A stretch of 64,000 bases of DNA from Eucalyptus grandis (Eukaryota; Streptophyta; Magnoliopsida; Myrtales; Myrtaceae): NCBI RefSeq assembly GCF_016545825.1, contig NC_052614.1:35000072-35064071 (forward strand). Reading direction: 5' to 3'. The first letter of the stretch is position 1; each line of letters starts with the position of its first letter. A program made the translations under genes and the position numbers. Of this stretch, positions 34,500 to 45,489 are shown piece after piece. Under the pieces are notes generated by a model, which saw only the letters and a program-made list of their open reading frames with translations, was not told the origin of the DNA and made no database searches.

Positions 34500-36545
34500 T
34501 CATTCATGAAGGGGATCAGTCATCACCTTAGGTGGAAATTTATAGATTTAGTAATGATTATCAAAGATTTGCCTTGGGAATTAAGTTGATGAGTTATAGC
34601 ACCAATGGACCAATGAAGGGAAGACAAAATAAAAGGTTCTAGAATGCTTGGCTTAATGAACAAGTAAAGGCATGAAACATGTGCTGAAAATCCAAGTTTC
34701 ATGATTACCATATCTTGAGCATTAAGTGAGGAAGGTGAGGCATTGGCTTAAGAGGACCAATAAAAAGAGCACTTGATAAAATATTCTCGAATACTTGGAG
34801 AGCAAATTGGCCAAGTAAATAATGACAATTTAGTAGAAGAATCAAGAATACCAAGCTTGGAGAGCAAGTTGGACAAGTAATGGTGGGGTTTGAGCCTATA
34901 AATAGGAGAACCACCCCATTCATTCTCACTCTAGCTCTCATTCTTGCCCTCCTCTCATCTTGCACATTTCTCGCTCCCTCTTAGTCACTCACGACCACCT
35001 CCTCTCAAATGGCAATCTCTTAGAAAAGTCATTTCTAGTTCGTCGAGATTCATCAAAGGTAAGTGGAATCTCTAATTTTTTATTAGGCGATGTACTACAT
35101 TGTTTGCATTTAGTTATGAACATGCTAGTCAAGTCTTTGTGTCAGTAATTGAACTTCATAACCCTTGGCAAAAGCTTTGTGTGTTACATCGGTAGAGCAA
35201 GTTGTGTTCTTGATCGTGCTTATTTGTATGTATGTCTATATTGGAGAGTAATTTTCTATTGGTTGCTCATGAGTTGCTCATGTACCGTAGTTGGTATATA
35301 TTTCATATTGACAGATGCTTTTTCATGGCTCGCTTGTGTGTAGATTTTGTATAGTTTGCTCATGATTATGGATTTGCGTGTGAAAGCACGCCCCGATCTA
35401 GGGACAAGTCTCACTTGGCCTTGGGTTGGTGTTGAGGCGTGACGGACCGAGCCCTTATAGGGCCTGGGATCGATAGTGGAGCGTGTTGATCCAAGCCTCA
35501 CCTAGCGGAGGGTTAGCTTTGAATGGGTCGAGTCAAGCCACAAGCCATGTACCTTGCTCGGCATACTCTATAGTTATGATATTGTAGAACATGACATGCA
35601 CACACTTGCATGAGCACGCTGTCGGGCCTTGTATGCATGGGCTAAGAGGAAAAATGATAAGTCGGTTTGTGTGTTATATAACATGTGATTACTAAATAAA
35701 CGATCAGACCTGTCGTCACATAGCATTGGTTGCAATGCCTCGTTCATAAGAACGAGATGCCCAATGGATTCTGGACGTCCGATGGATTTCGGATGCCCGG
35801 GGAATTCGAGATGAACCATGGGAACGGTTGAATTGATGAATGAACTTCTTTGTCCATTCTTCTGTGTGTGTTATTTAATAATTTTATTAATAGGCTTGAG
35901 GTAGAATATATGTATGATGCCTGGCTTGAGGCATGATGCCCTAGTTGAATTGGGAAGACCCGTTTGGGACGGTTAATGAACCTATTATGCATGCTGCCGT
36001 GTGTTTGTGGATAAGGTTACGTGGTAAGATATCTTGTTTAGTAAGTTGAAGGTAGCTTGTTTGGTAAGTATAGAGTAACTTATTTGGAAAGTTGACGGTA
36101 TCTTATTCGAAAAGTTGAATGTAGCTTGACGGTAACTTATTTAATTCGAAGACGAGTCATCATCCTAGATGAGGACTAGTGATTTTACTTATTGAGTTCT
36201 CAACTCACTCCCTTATTTTTCAGGGTTGGAGGCATGGAAATCTCATGCTAGTTTTGGGAGCTACAGACACGTTAGAAGATATAAGAATTCCCCTGGCCTA
36301 TATGGAAACTGATAGTGTGATGTATAAAAAAGGGCACCAATAGAAAGTGATCAGTTGCCGATCCTTTCACTTGGATACAGTCACATATTTGTTCTTCAAA
36401 GATGAGTGGATGATTATCTTTTCCAACTAAGCTTTAATGATATACCATGATTTTCATTTTTGATTTGTTTTGGAGCTCTATAAGCATGCCTTGTTATTAT
36501 AACTTTTTTCCTATGGATCCTTTCATATATCACTTTCGTAATGAA
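34500..36545 (+). mobile_element. LTR-like tract with promoter, plus strand
   Basis: TATAAATA at 34897-34904 is followed by a pyrimidine-rich stretch that looks like an LTR transcription start. Downstream are GCACGCCCCGATCTAGGG (35387), repeated GG(A/T)TTC/GGATGCCC words (35755-35810), and CTCAACTCACTCCCTTATTT with TTCAGGGTTGGAGG (36202-36236), the standard late part of chromovirus LTRs. Neither end nor any coding was identified. Confidence 0.5.
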
Positions 36546-37084
36546 TAAAATTTTCTTTTGATCAAAATAAAATCACTGGAAAAAACGTATAAATTATAAG
36601 TTCTTTTTATCTTTGCCAATTTTCGTTTGAAAAATTTGAATATTTTCTATCTTATGAGCAACCTCTTAAAAGAGCTTAAATTTTGAAATGTCATTATCTT
36701 CGACATACTTCAATTTAAAATACTTGAATATTCTCTAGGATATAAAAAACTCAAATTCTGAAACTTTTTTTTTTTTTTTTCACATAAGTGTGTACAAATC
36801 TTATCCAATTGTGCCCATAATTATTTTTCGTCCATTAAATACCATTGTTTTGTTTCTTTCATACTGGCGACGTGTCTATACATTTGGACAAGGCAGTCAA
36901 TACTACTATTAAGTGATAAGTTAGAGCATGCAACAAAATTTAAAATTTCTTTACCAAAAAAAAAAATTTAATATTTTACAATCTTGTTCCACGTGTAGAC
37001 TGCATAATGAGGGTCAAATCAAGGAGATTTAGTGATATTAAAAGAAGTTCCGTTTATCACTATAACAATTCTAATTTGTTGACC
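36546..37084. other. No recognisable gene
   Basis: AT-rich, with a T run near 36765-36780 and an A run near 36957-36967. Nothing identifiable. Confidence 0.5.
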
Positions 37085-37720
37085 ACCACCACCTTCTCTC
37101 CAGCAGTCCCACCAACTTGTGGGTTTACCCTGTTAAACGTGCGTATATTTGCAATCTAATCGACGCAAAGCCCGTTTTCCAAGCACTATCAATATTTTGG
37201 CATTTTCAAGACAAGAAAAAACGTTCTTCCTTCTCAAATCATTTACCACACATTTGTTTGATATATGTTCCATATTCGTCCACTGACTCCTCAGAACGTG
37301 ACAACTGTTCATATTTATTATTATTATCTAATTGAACAGACCATATCTGCTATATTTAATATTTTTTGCCCTAGCAACTCACATGGCAACATCATATCAC
37401 TTAAGATTTGTACGGGCTAGTACTTGAGTGGATCTTTGATCATGATCCACCATTCTAGGAGTCCACACAAAAAATTAGCAAAAATTCGAAACAATGTAGA
37501 TGGTATGCGAATTGCTTTCTATTATCGAATCACCTGTCATTGAACAAGATGCCGGGGTATTTGATGCCGCTTCAGGATAAGGATTTCAAACATAAATGTT
37601 AGTTTACATGTTGCCAAACAATTATTGATATTTTGGTGTGCATCAACATCATCTTGCACATTAGGGTAACCGCGGCGAGAAAAGGAATTCCCAATGCTAG
37701 AGTTTAGTGATCTATCCTCC
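37085..37720. repeat. Duplicated segment, copy 2 (mate at 3293-4140)
   Basis: It carries the same ordered blocks as the first copy, with similar spacing and many substitutions. Starts near CTCCAGCAGTCCCACCAAC and ends near TGGTGTGCATCAAC. Orientation is the same in both. Confidence 0.65.
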
Positions 37721-39096
37721 GATTGCTTCTATCTTTATTCAAGTGATAATTACATTGGAAATCTGCCTAGTGAAAAATTTTGATGTGATTTTTTCAATCC
37801 AAGTTCTTTTGTTTTTTTGGTCAAAAGTAAATTTTTAATTCATATTTCAAGATCCAATGATGATAAATGAGAGGTTAAAAAACAAAAAAACAAATCATAC
37901 ATTATCATAAATGATAAGCGCACATCAACAACATCACCATACGCTTAAAATAGGTTGAACAGGCTCTCAAATCTAGATCTAGATTAGAAGAGATCTCAAG
38001 CAAAGAAGCACCTCTAAAGAGTTCCCAGATCTAAATCTAGATCTGGAGAGAAGATATCATGACATTTTGATTGAAGCATTAACCTCATTAAATTTAGAAG
38101 ATGCTAAATTTAGAGAATCACAATCCAATAAGAAAGTTGCAGCTCGTAAAGAAGCACCTCTAAACATGTATTTGCTTGATCGGTTGTCTCGGTTGTGTTA
38201 AAAAGTATACGTAAAATCCAAAGAAGAACGTAAATAGCCCACCTCTTCTTGCTATATCACAGCATATGTACATTAATAATAACTTTCGTTACTCATCCAG
38301 CCATACATTTTATTTGGTAGAGCTTGATTAAGATCATATGTTAAAAGAGATTGACAGAGAAGCATAGCCGGCAGTTTAAGGTTTTGTTTCTTTAGGGGTA
38401 AGGGAAGCAAATATATATCTGGAAGGCTGAAAAAATGAAACTATATATCAAAGTGAGAGGGTCAATATAAAAAGTAATGGCTAATCATCATTGACAGGGA
38501 CGTGTTCTTGGGATGATCCGAATAGAATAGGAATATTTTTTGTCCAACCGTAGATGGAAGAAATTTCGTCCAACTACACCTTGGATTATTGGGTTGCAAG
38601 TTATGAGTACCAATCATATACGAACTCAACTAATTAAAAATGGGTAATGCACACATTTTTTATCCACCAATTATAGGCATAGTTAAGAGAAATTTCCTTA
38701 TCAAGAATGGAGGAAAATAAGACGCATGCACATTTTTTTCACTCGGAACCAGCAATAAATAAGTGAGACAAACACGCTTATCTCTTGAGTAAGTCTTGAG
38801 GGTAAATAGAAGTAAGCAGACCAATGATTTTCCTAAATGAGAAATCTAAGTGAAATTTACCATCAGAAAACATTATCTACATGCACAACCTAAACATTAT
38901 TTGGAATTAAATGTCCCATAAAACCCTTGAACAAAGGCAACCTTGAAATTTTGCCCACATTTTACTGCTCGTTCTCATCTTTTCTATTTGACCAGGTTCA
39001 ATCTCTTCATTTATCAACAGTAGGCAATCTGCTCTAGGAATTAAAAAAGAAAAAAAATCCACTCTAGGAATTTACGCGAATAGAAAGAAGCCATTA
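37721..39096. other. No recognisable gene
   Basis: AT-rich. AGATCTAGATCTAG words occur near 37972-38050. GATGGAAGAAATTTCGTCC near 38553 resembles repeats around 27600. No coding signal or terminal repeats. Confidence 0.45.
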
Positions 39097-39101
39097 GATA
39101 G

Positions 39102-39764
39102 TGATGCGGGTGCATCCAACGTAACTCCATCGACCAACTTAGAACCATCGATGCTTATCCAAGCCAATAAAGAAGTTGGGCATTATGTTCTTCGATGGAT
39201 CATTTTGAATGAATAATGTTAATTACTTATATGTACTTTGTGGTATATCGATAGGTATCAATGGGAGGCCATTTTAGATGTCTTGTATGACCAATTGATG
39301 AAGTTTCAGGAGGATGATTTTCTGGTCAAGGGAGGAGCTCGAATTCTGGGAAGGCTAAAGGTTCACGAAAGCGGTTCAAGAATATGGAAAGCCAAAGGTT
39401 CAAGAACACGAAAAGCTAACGGTTCGAGAATGTGGAAGGCCGACGATTAAAGGCATTTAGTTCCCGTGTTAATAATGGCTTTTTATTAAGTTCCTAGCTG
39501 TTTTTATTTTTATGTAGCTCAAGAGTCGAACGTTTAATTCCTAGGTCATTAAAGTTTGTTTTTAATATTTCCTAAGGATAAAATCCTAGGTTGGTGGCAC
39601 TGCCTTTATACCTTGGAAGGAGATTGTTTTTTTTTTTTTTTTTTTTTTTTATCTTTTCTTATTCCTTTTTGTGTGTTTATCATATACACTACTCCATACA
39701 CTTAACCACAAAAATCCCCTACTAAAAATTTCCATTCTTGAATCACTCACCCCATCACGCATTA
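39102..39764 (+). mobile_element. Family A solo LTR with 5-bp target duplication
   Basis: It begins TGATGCGGGTGCATCCAACG and ends CATCACGCATTA (normally CATCA). GATAG flanks it on both sides (39097-39101 and 39765-39769). No internal element sequence adjoins. At 663 bp it lacks the part between the end of U3 (AAAATCCT, 39582) and GGTTGGTGGC, so the TATA region is deleted. A 23-base T run follows at about 39628. Confidence 0.92.
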
Positions 39765-39769
39765 GATAG

Positions 39770-40212
39770 CCATAGAGAACTCGTGATGTTGGAATTAGGT
39801 TTGATTCCTAAGTTTTTGCAGAGATTGATATCCGTTTTCGTATGTAATTAAGTGACAATAGGATCGTTATATTGGAGAATATAAGGATAGAATATATGAA
39901 GGGCTCCAGAGAAAAGATCATTCGAATTCTAGGTAACAATATTCTGGCGATTCTTTTGATGGATACGTTTATCGTGAAAATTGAAAAAAGAATCACTGAT
40001 CTAGGAGTAGGTTCTGATTAGGACATGAAATGTCAGGTTCTTCATCTCTTCTAGTAGTATCCAAAACCCTGATTAGATGAATTTTTTCCCACCACGGGCC
40101 CTGATTAATGGTTACAATGATTCAATATCACCAACATATATCTTTAAAAGTAATCTAAAAAAAGAAAAACAGGGAAAATTAGATCATAATGAAGATAGCA
40201 TAATGAATGTTT
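39770..40212. other. No assigned gene; short open frames
   Basis: The plus-strand frame around 39853-40020 reads EYMKGSREKIIRIL and IVKIEKRITDLGVGSD, with stops upstream. It has an organelle-like look, but no family was identified. Confidence 0.3.
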
Positions 40213-40452
40213 GAGGGCACCCGTTCCACAGAATATCAATGATTTGGAAAATATGTTTTTAGAACTTATCATTTTTTTCTCTTACAAAAAAGAATGGATG
40301 AAAAAATTTTATTGTCCACAAAACGGTTTATACATTAATTATTATCAATAATGAAAAAGAAATTATTAACTAATTATTTTGACATATATAAATAATTTTT
40401 AGAAATATAATTTTAGAACGTTCATTTTCCGCAAAATAAAGGGAGCCTAAAA
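40213..40452. mobile_element. Possible short MITE
   Basis: The right end (reverse complement GGCTCCCTTTATTTTGCGGA) resembles the ends of the element at 11111-11781. The left end, GGGCACCCGTTCCACAGAAT, is a weak inverted partner. Inside is AT-rich with no coding. Confidence 0.35.
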
Positions 40453-40841
40453 GTCACTCTCCCACTCATCCTTTCTCTTTCCAAGGTCCAAGCCACGAGG
40501 CATGTAAGCCATGGCTGCCAATGCCAATGTTTACCTCATTGCCACCTCCACGCCTTCTCCGACACTCGTCCATGTCACTTTCGCTACCTATCTCAATTGT
40601 CAGCCTGTTGCCGCACCAGCATGATCGAACATCCCTAACTTTGTTGAGGTTAACCATACAACTTAAAAGGGTGGCGAATTTGCTGAAAAAAATGTCCACG
40701 AATTATAACAAGTTAAGCTTTGCTAAAAGTAAAAACAAAATTGATAATATGATATTATTGTTCTTCCATGAAACAAATATAGCCAATATTATGCACAAAG
40801 AAAATATTGTATAAAAAGATATAGTGTTTCGACTGATAAGG

Positions 40842-41546
40842 GCTTAATTTGGTAACGAATCAATTCTTAGATATTTCTATTCTTTTGTTTCCCATAACAA
40901 ACAAATAATATTAATTTGTTTGGTAAGATTAGCTAATTTTCCTACTCTTGGGAAAAACGTCCGAGAATAAATTTAGAATAGAATTAAGTCAGAGAAAAAA
41001 ATTACTTTTTTTATTTTTGAGAACAATTCTAGATGAAGTAATTTCTCTTTTTTCCTTTTTATTTTCTTATTCTCCCTCACCTAACTAATTGCTAACCCAA
41101 TGATGGCTAGCAACCTTGCCAAAGCCTTGTCGTGGAAACACCACCGGCCCTCCGCGAGGCTTGACCTTGCTGAAGCCACGCTGACCCTCAGTAAGGCTCA
41201 ACCACGCCCAACCAAGGAATGGCTGAGCCTTGCCCAGCCATGGCGAGATCACTAAGTCTCATCTAGCCGGTTGTCGGCCATTGCCGAGGCCAATGACCAC
41301 CTAGAGGAGGAAGAAGAAGAGAAGGACAAAGAAAAGAAATAAAATAAAAATAACTCACAAAATACCTTTGAGTTCTTTTTTAGGTTGTATAAAATTTATA
41401 TATGTTCTTTTTCTATTATAGGAAATAATTTTTATCCAATTACCAAATACCTTTGAGTTCTTAGAAACTCAACCGGGGAATGGAATTAGAAAAAAATATT
41501 TCTGAATATAATTTATTCCTAGGAGTAAAATGGTTACTAAACAAGC
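40842..41546. mobile_element. MITE-like element with ~17-bp terminal inverted repeats
   Basis: The left end is GCTTAATTTGGTAACGAAT. The right end, reversed, is GCTTGTTTAGTAACCAT. The inside is AT-rich apart from a GC-rich cassette at 41090-41330 and repeats AATACCTTTGAGTTCTT at two places (41360 and 41445). No transposase. It lies directly before a family A LTR fragment. Confidence 0.55.
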
Positions 41547-41557
41547 TTTAAGCAAGC

Positions 41558-41731
41558 TGATGCGGGAGCATCCAACGTAACTCCATCGACCAACTCAGAA
41601 CTTCCGATGCTTCTCCAAGCCACTAAAGAAATTGGGCATTATGTGCTTCGATGAATCATTTGAAATGAATAATGTTAATTACTTATCGGTACTTTGTGAT
41701 ATATTGATAACTATCAAAGGGAGGCCATTTT
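41558..41731 (+). repeat. Family A LTR fragment (5' end)
   Basis: TGATGCGGGAGCATCCAACG to GGGAGGCCATTTT, then the match ends. About 174 bp of the LTR start. Confidence 0.85.
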
Positions 41732-42049
41732 CATGCATGGGTAAGTTACATCCTAGTCCATTGCTTACAGAGCTAGTCCACTCCTACGACGACGTCAAAG
41801 TCATATGTAACTATCACTACCAAGTCCATTTCCAGATCTTGTCCCCCTATGGTTATCATACAATTCTCACATACTAACGTGGACAATACCATAACCTTCA
41901 GCGATTACCTGTCACCCGTGTCAAATAATTTGTTTCTTATTTCTCCCAATCGTCTATATCTCTTAGACACAAATGATTACCTGTCATCCGTGTCAAATAA
42001 CGCATATGCCTTGTTATCATTTATAAAAATTGTACCTGAGATAACAGTT

Positions 42050-42580
42050 TTGGAAGCTTCCGTTTGCTCCTGGGTGATCGTGTACACCCATTCTTGTGCT
42101 GGTAGTCTCTAAAATTTCCCTTGTGAAGGTTGTCCACCTCCATGTTGTTGTACTTGTCGCACCGAGTTGACATTCGGTTGCGATCCTTCTTGTGGATAAT
42201 CTCTCTTAAAGTGACCTCTCTGCCCACAACCAAAATACCTCAGTTGATCGTTGTAGGGTCTTGGCCCATGTTGTCTACCACGCCTTTGGCAAAAGTTGTC
42301 TTGATATGGCACTCTCCCTAGAGCCTGACCACTCTTAGATAGGGTCTCTTACCTTGTCGGGCATCACTCAATCTCAATTGCCTCCCTAATTGCATTCGCT
42401 CCCTTATTACTTCCTGTTCTACAAGTTGGGCCCTTTCATAAATCTCATTATAATCCCTCATATTCATGGGCACTAGTTGACTCCTAATATCTATCCTCAG
42501 GCACTTCAGAAATCTCTTAGCCTTTTAATCTCGACCCTAGATAGCTTAGAAAATTTCGCTTCATACTGGTGAGTGTAATG
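42050..42580 (-). pseudogene. Gypsy gag fragment with damaged zinc knuckle
   Basis: Read on the minus strand: LVPMNMRDYNEIYERAQLVE and ERMQLGRQLRLSDARQGK, then a frame change and RYFGCGQRGHFKRDYPQ. The last is a CCHC knuckle in which the final Cys is Tyr (and the first is shifted). The order and wording fit a chromovirus gag with its retrotrans-gag region. Both ends are lost and no LTR adjoins. It could belong to the same lineage as the pol remnants at 15.2 or 55.5 kb. Confidence 0.65.
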
Positions 42581-42652
42581 GAACAATCATTTTTAATGTA
42601 AGTTCTATAAGCTGCATTTAATTTAATTTATGCTACAAACTTTTGTTGATAA

Positions 42653-42922
42653 TTGAGTTTTCTTTTTGAAACTTGGGAGAAGTTCCAAAGGTTCTTATCT
42701 CAAGGCCCAACTCAAGAATCAACGGCTACGCCAACAAAGAAGAAGACATTGGCTATGCCAACAAGAAAGAAGAGTAAGAAGAACCTAGTTGTAAGTCCAT
42801 CTGAATCAGTTCAACCTAGGACAATTGCAGCTCCATCAGAATCAATGCATCTTGAGACAGTTGAAGAAGAAGTTACACATCCAGTTAGAAAAAGTGCAAG
42901 GATTATGAATCAAGTGAAATGA
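42653..42922 (+). CDS. Unidentified 89-residue frame, possibly a transposon ORF end
   Basis: The frame is Lys- and Thr/Ser-rich (TPTKKKTLAMPTRKKSKKN) and ends THPVRKSARIMNQVK. No known domain. A basic, low-complexity C-terminus followed 440 bp later by a CACTA-like terminus suggests the tail of an En/Spm-type protein, but this is inference from position. No start context, upstream exon or splice signal was recognised. Confidence 0.25.
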   Translation: MSFLFETWEKFQRFLSQGPTQESTATPTKKKTLAMPTRKKSKKNLVVSPSESVQPRTIAAPSESMHLETVEEEVTHPVRKSARIMNQVK

Positions 42923-43214
42923 GATGGGATATGGTTTGTGGGGCTAAGGAGTCAGTAGTTTTACTGTGGATGTTTTTTTTTTTTTTTAATAGTTTGTCAT
43001 TGAGTCTGTTAGAGTTTATTTTAATATCAATGGAACGATGTCATTGCTTGTCATTTTTGCCTCTTTTTTTTATTTTTGTTGATGGTGTTTTTACTTTTAC
43101 TTACTGCTTTTTAGTGGTGGATTTGTGGTAATGGCTTGGGTGTTCGTGTGATTGGTGGTGGCAGTTGGTGAAGCCTGATAGTGGTGGGCCCATTGTGGGG
43201 GTGGGGATATTGGT

Positions 43215-43372
43215 GTTGCTAATGGTGGTTGCTGATGCGTAGTAATGGTGTGTCAAGGGTTGGGTCGAGGGCTTTTGCTGTACTTGGTGCAAGATACAAG
43301 TGTGCAAAATGCACATCTTACACCAAGTAGTGCTGGTGCAAGGCACCTTGCACTAGTAACTTTTGTAGTAGC
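43215..43372. mobile_element. CACTA-like element terminus (right end)
   Basis: The sequence ends CTTTTGTAGTAG, whose reverse complement CTACTACAAAAG resembles the CACTACTACAAAA ends of En/Spm elements; the first bases differ. Behind it are repeated GGTGCAAG/GTGCAAAATGCAC/CTTGCAC words of the kind found as subterminal repeats. The left terminus was not found in the window. Confidence 0.45.
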
Positions 43373-44076
43373 ATACTGCCAACACAATGGTGGCTGGTGG
43401 TGGCTCAAGTGGGTGTAAATGGGATGCCTGGTACGGTTGGTGGTGATGGGTGGAGGCCGATGGTCGCCAGTGGTGGGCGGTGGTGGTGGCAGGTGGTAGT
43501 TGATGGCTTGTGTAATTTATAGAGAAAACGTACAAAAAAATTGGCACTTAACAACTCACATCCGATACTTAATTGATCACTTTTAATAATAACTTGCCAC
43601 TTCAAAGATTCTTTTTTTTTTTAATCACCTCTCATTCTTAAGTGATCACTAAGTACAATTTATAACTCTCGAGTGATCACTCGTGTCTATCCTATGTATA
43701 TGTTAGTTTGCAACAAACTAGAGGGTTCAACTTATGGTAACTCCATTCAATTTAATGTTTGCTACTGGTTTACATTCAATTCAAGTAAGGAACTTGCCAC
43801 GACACATTGACCCAATACACATTTCATCATCGCCAATTTATAATAAAAAATAATAAAAAAAACATAGTAGAAATAATATCTCATTTGTTCATTCGTTCTC
43901 TTTTCTTGAGCTCCCCACAAGTACAAGAAGTAACACAGAATACATATGACAGTGCAAAAGAAAGGGCAAAAAATAAGCCACAACAATCCTGTAGATAACA
44001 CAAAACTTCTTCTTATTTTCCAAAAAAATAAGTTACATTTCATTCAAAACAAGTACAATTGTCCACTCATTTAAAA
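43373..44076. other. No recognisable gene
   Basis: GGTGG-rich words near 43385-43505, then AT-rich sequence. A ~30-bp AACTTCTTCTTATTTTC phrase occurs at 44005 and again at 44091. Confidence 0.4.
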
Positions 44077-44538
44077 CTATGGCAGTCGAAGAAACTTCTT
44101 CTTATTTTCTAGTACTTTACATTTCATCATAAAGTAGGATAGACAAAAAAGCAGCAACACAATAAACACTTGGTAACACTTCCATTCAATTTTCATCCTT
44201 AAAACCCAATTTTTCAAATGGTTAGCAGAAGATGCTTGAGCTTGCATCGAGTCAACATTGTCTAAGTCATCCACAAGCGTAGATGGAGGTTGATGACATC
44301 CATCAAGTTAGTCAAATCTCATTTATGTGGCTCGGTTACAGAATTTCGCATCGACCCATTTGAAATATTTGCACTTCGACCCTTCTCTGTACTAAGCATT
44401 TGAAATATTTTCTCGGTATTCATTTGACTCCACGATAATTCTTCTTGGACTTGGTAACCCACAAAAATATAAATGCTCGCCTTCTCCTTCGCTCCTGCAA
44501 GAGGAATTTGAGCTGTTGCTGAAAGTCCTACTCTCCAT
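44077..44538 (-). pseudogene. GRF-type zinc-finger protein, three in-frame stops
   Basis: One frame runs the whole length. It starts MESRTFSNSSNSSCRSEGEG, then LYFCGLPSPRRIIVESN, a stop at 44392, YREGSKCKYFKWVDAKFC, two more stops near 44323 and 44308, and a C-terminal part with a hydrophobic stretch (CYQVFIVLLLFCLSYFMM). The Cys-Gly start, the CKYFKWVD centre and the final Cys match the GRF zinc finger. The C-terminal membrane segment fits the small GRF proteins that are repeated in many plant genomes. First-Met choice at 44538 follows the family start. No frameshift, so inactivation was by stops only. Confidence 0.75.
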
Positions 44539-45489
44539 TTTCAATATTAGATGGAAGAATTTGGGGTAAATCGAATTAGGGTTTGGGATTAGAACTCCAG
44601 CACGAGAATTCTTCTTGGATTTTGGCCGATTAAACGGCTTTATTTTGGCCAACTATAGAAATGACGTCGTTTTGGGTGAATCAGAGCTGAGTCAACTCTC
44701 CGGTGAGCAATGTAGGCAAGCCATATTATCATGTAATTGACATATATGATTTCTGAACGGCATCGCCGAAAGTGGCACTCAGGTGTGCCACTTTTCAAAA
44801 AATGTGGCAGTTAAGGGTTACTTGCATAACTTTTGGCTCTTAAGTATCTTTTGTGCTAACTTTTGGTACTTAAGTATCTTTTGTGCTAATTTTTGGCACT
44901 TGAAGCGTTCTTTTGTTGATTTATGAGTCTTTTCTACATTGATCTGTAAAAGTCAAATAGAAAGCCCTAGAATAGTTGCAATTTTACTTATGTACTTTCA
45001 ATTTTTAAAAAATAAAATAAAATTTAGATCATTATTCGAATTTATAGCAATAAATCACAAAAAAAGTTTACTTTTGATCAAAGACTTTTCCAAAAAGATT
45101 GGAAAAAAAAATGGAAAAACTCATTTATAAACTTATTTTTAATTCAATTTGATTTATGGCTCGTCAATTTTACAAAATCAATTACAAATAGACTTTTCCC
45201 CAATTTGGAGATTTTGATGTCTAACTAGCCAAAATAAAAATTAGTTCATTTCTAATCATCTTTCGAGACAATTTTCTTTATAACATTTGATCTATAAGTG
45301 ATAGTTCATGCAATTAATTTTCAAACCAATTTTCGAATTCCATGGTGCGATTTAGCCAAAATTGAGTCTGATCCATGGTGCAATTAATTTGTTCATTTCT
45401 ACCAATCAATAATTAGCAAAATCATTAAGGATTTATCCAATTAACAAAATCACTTTGACACATTCTAGATTAGCATTCAATTACATTAA
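44539..45489. other. No recognisable gene
   Basis: AT-rich. TTTTGGC(T/A)CTT and TTAAGTATCTTTTGTGCTAA recur at 44826-44900 as a short tandem pair. No coding or ends seen. Confidence 0.45.

Noticed and set aside
39770..40080. Possible second organelle-derived insertion
   Set aside because: The peptide looks organelle-like, but I could not match it to any plastid or mitochondrial gene.
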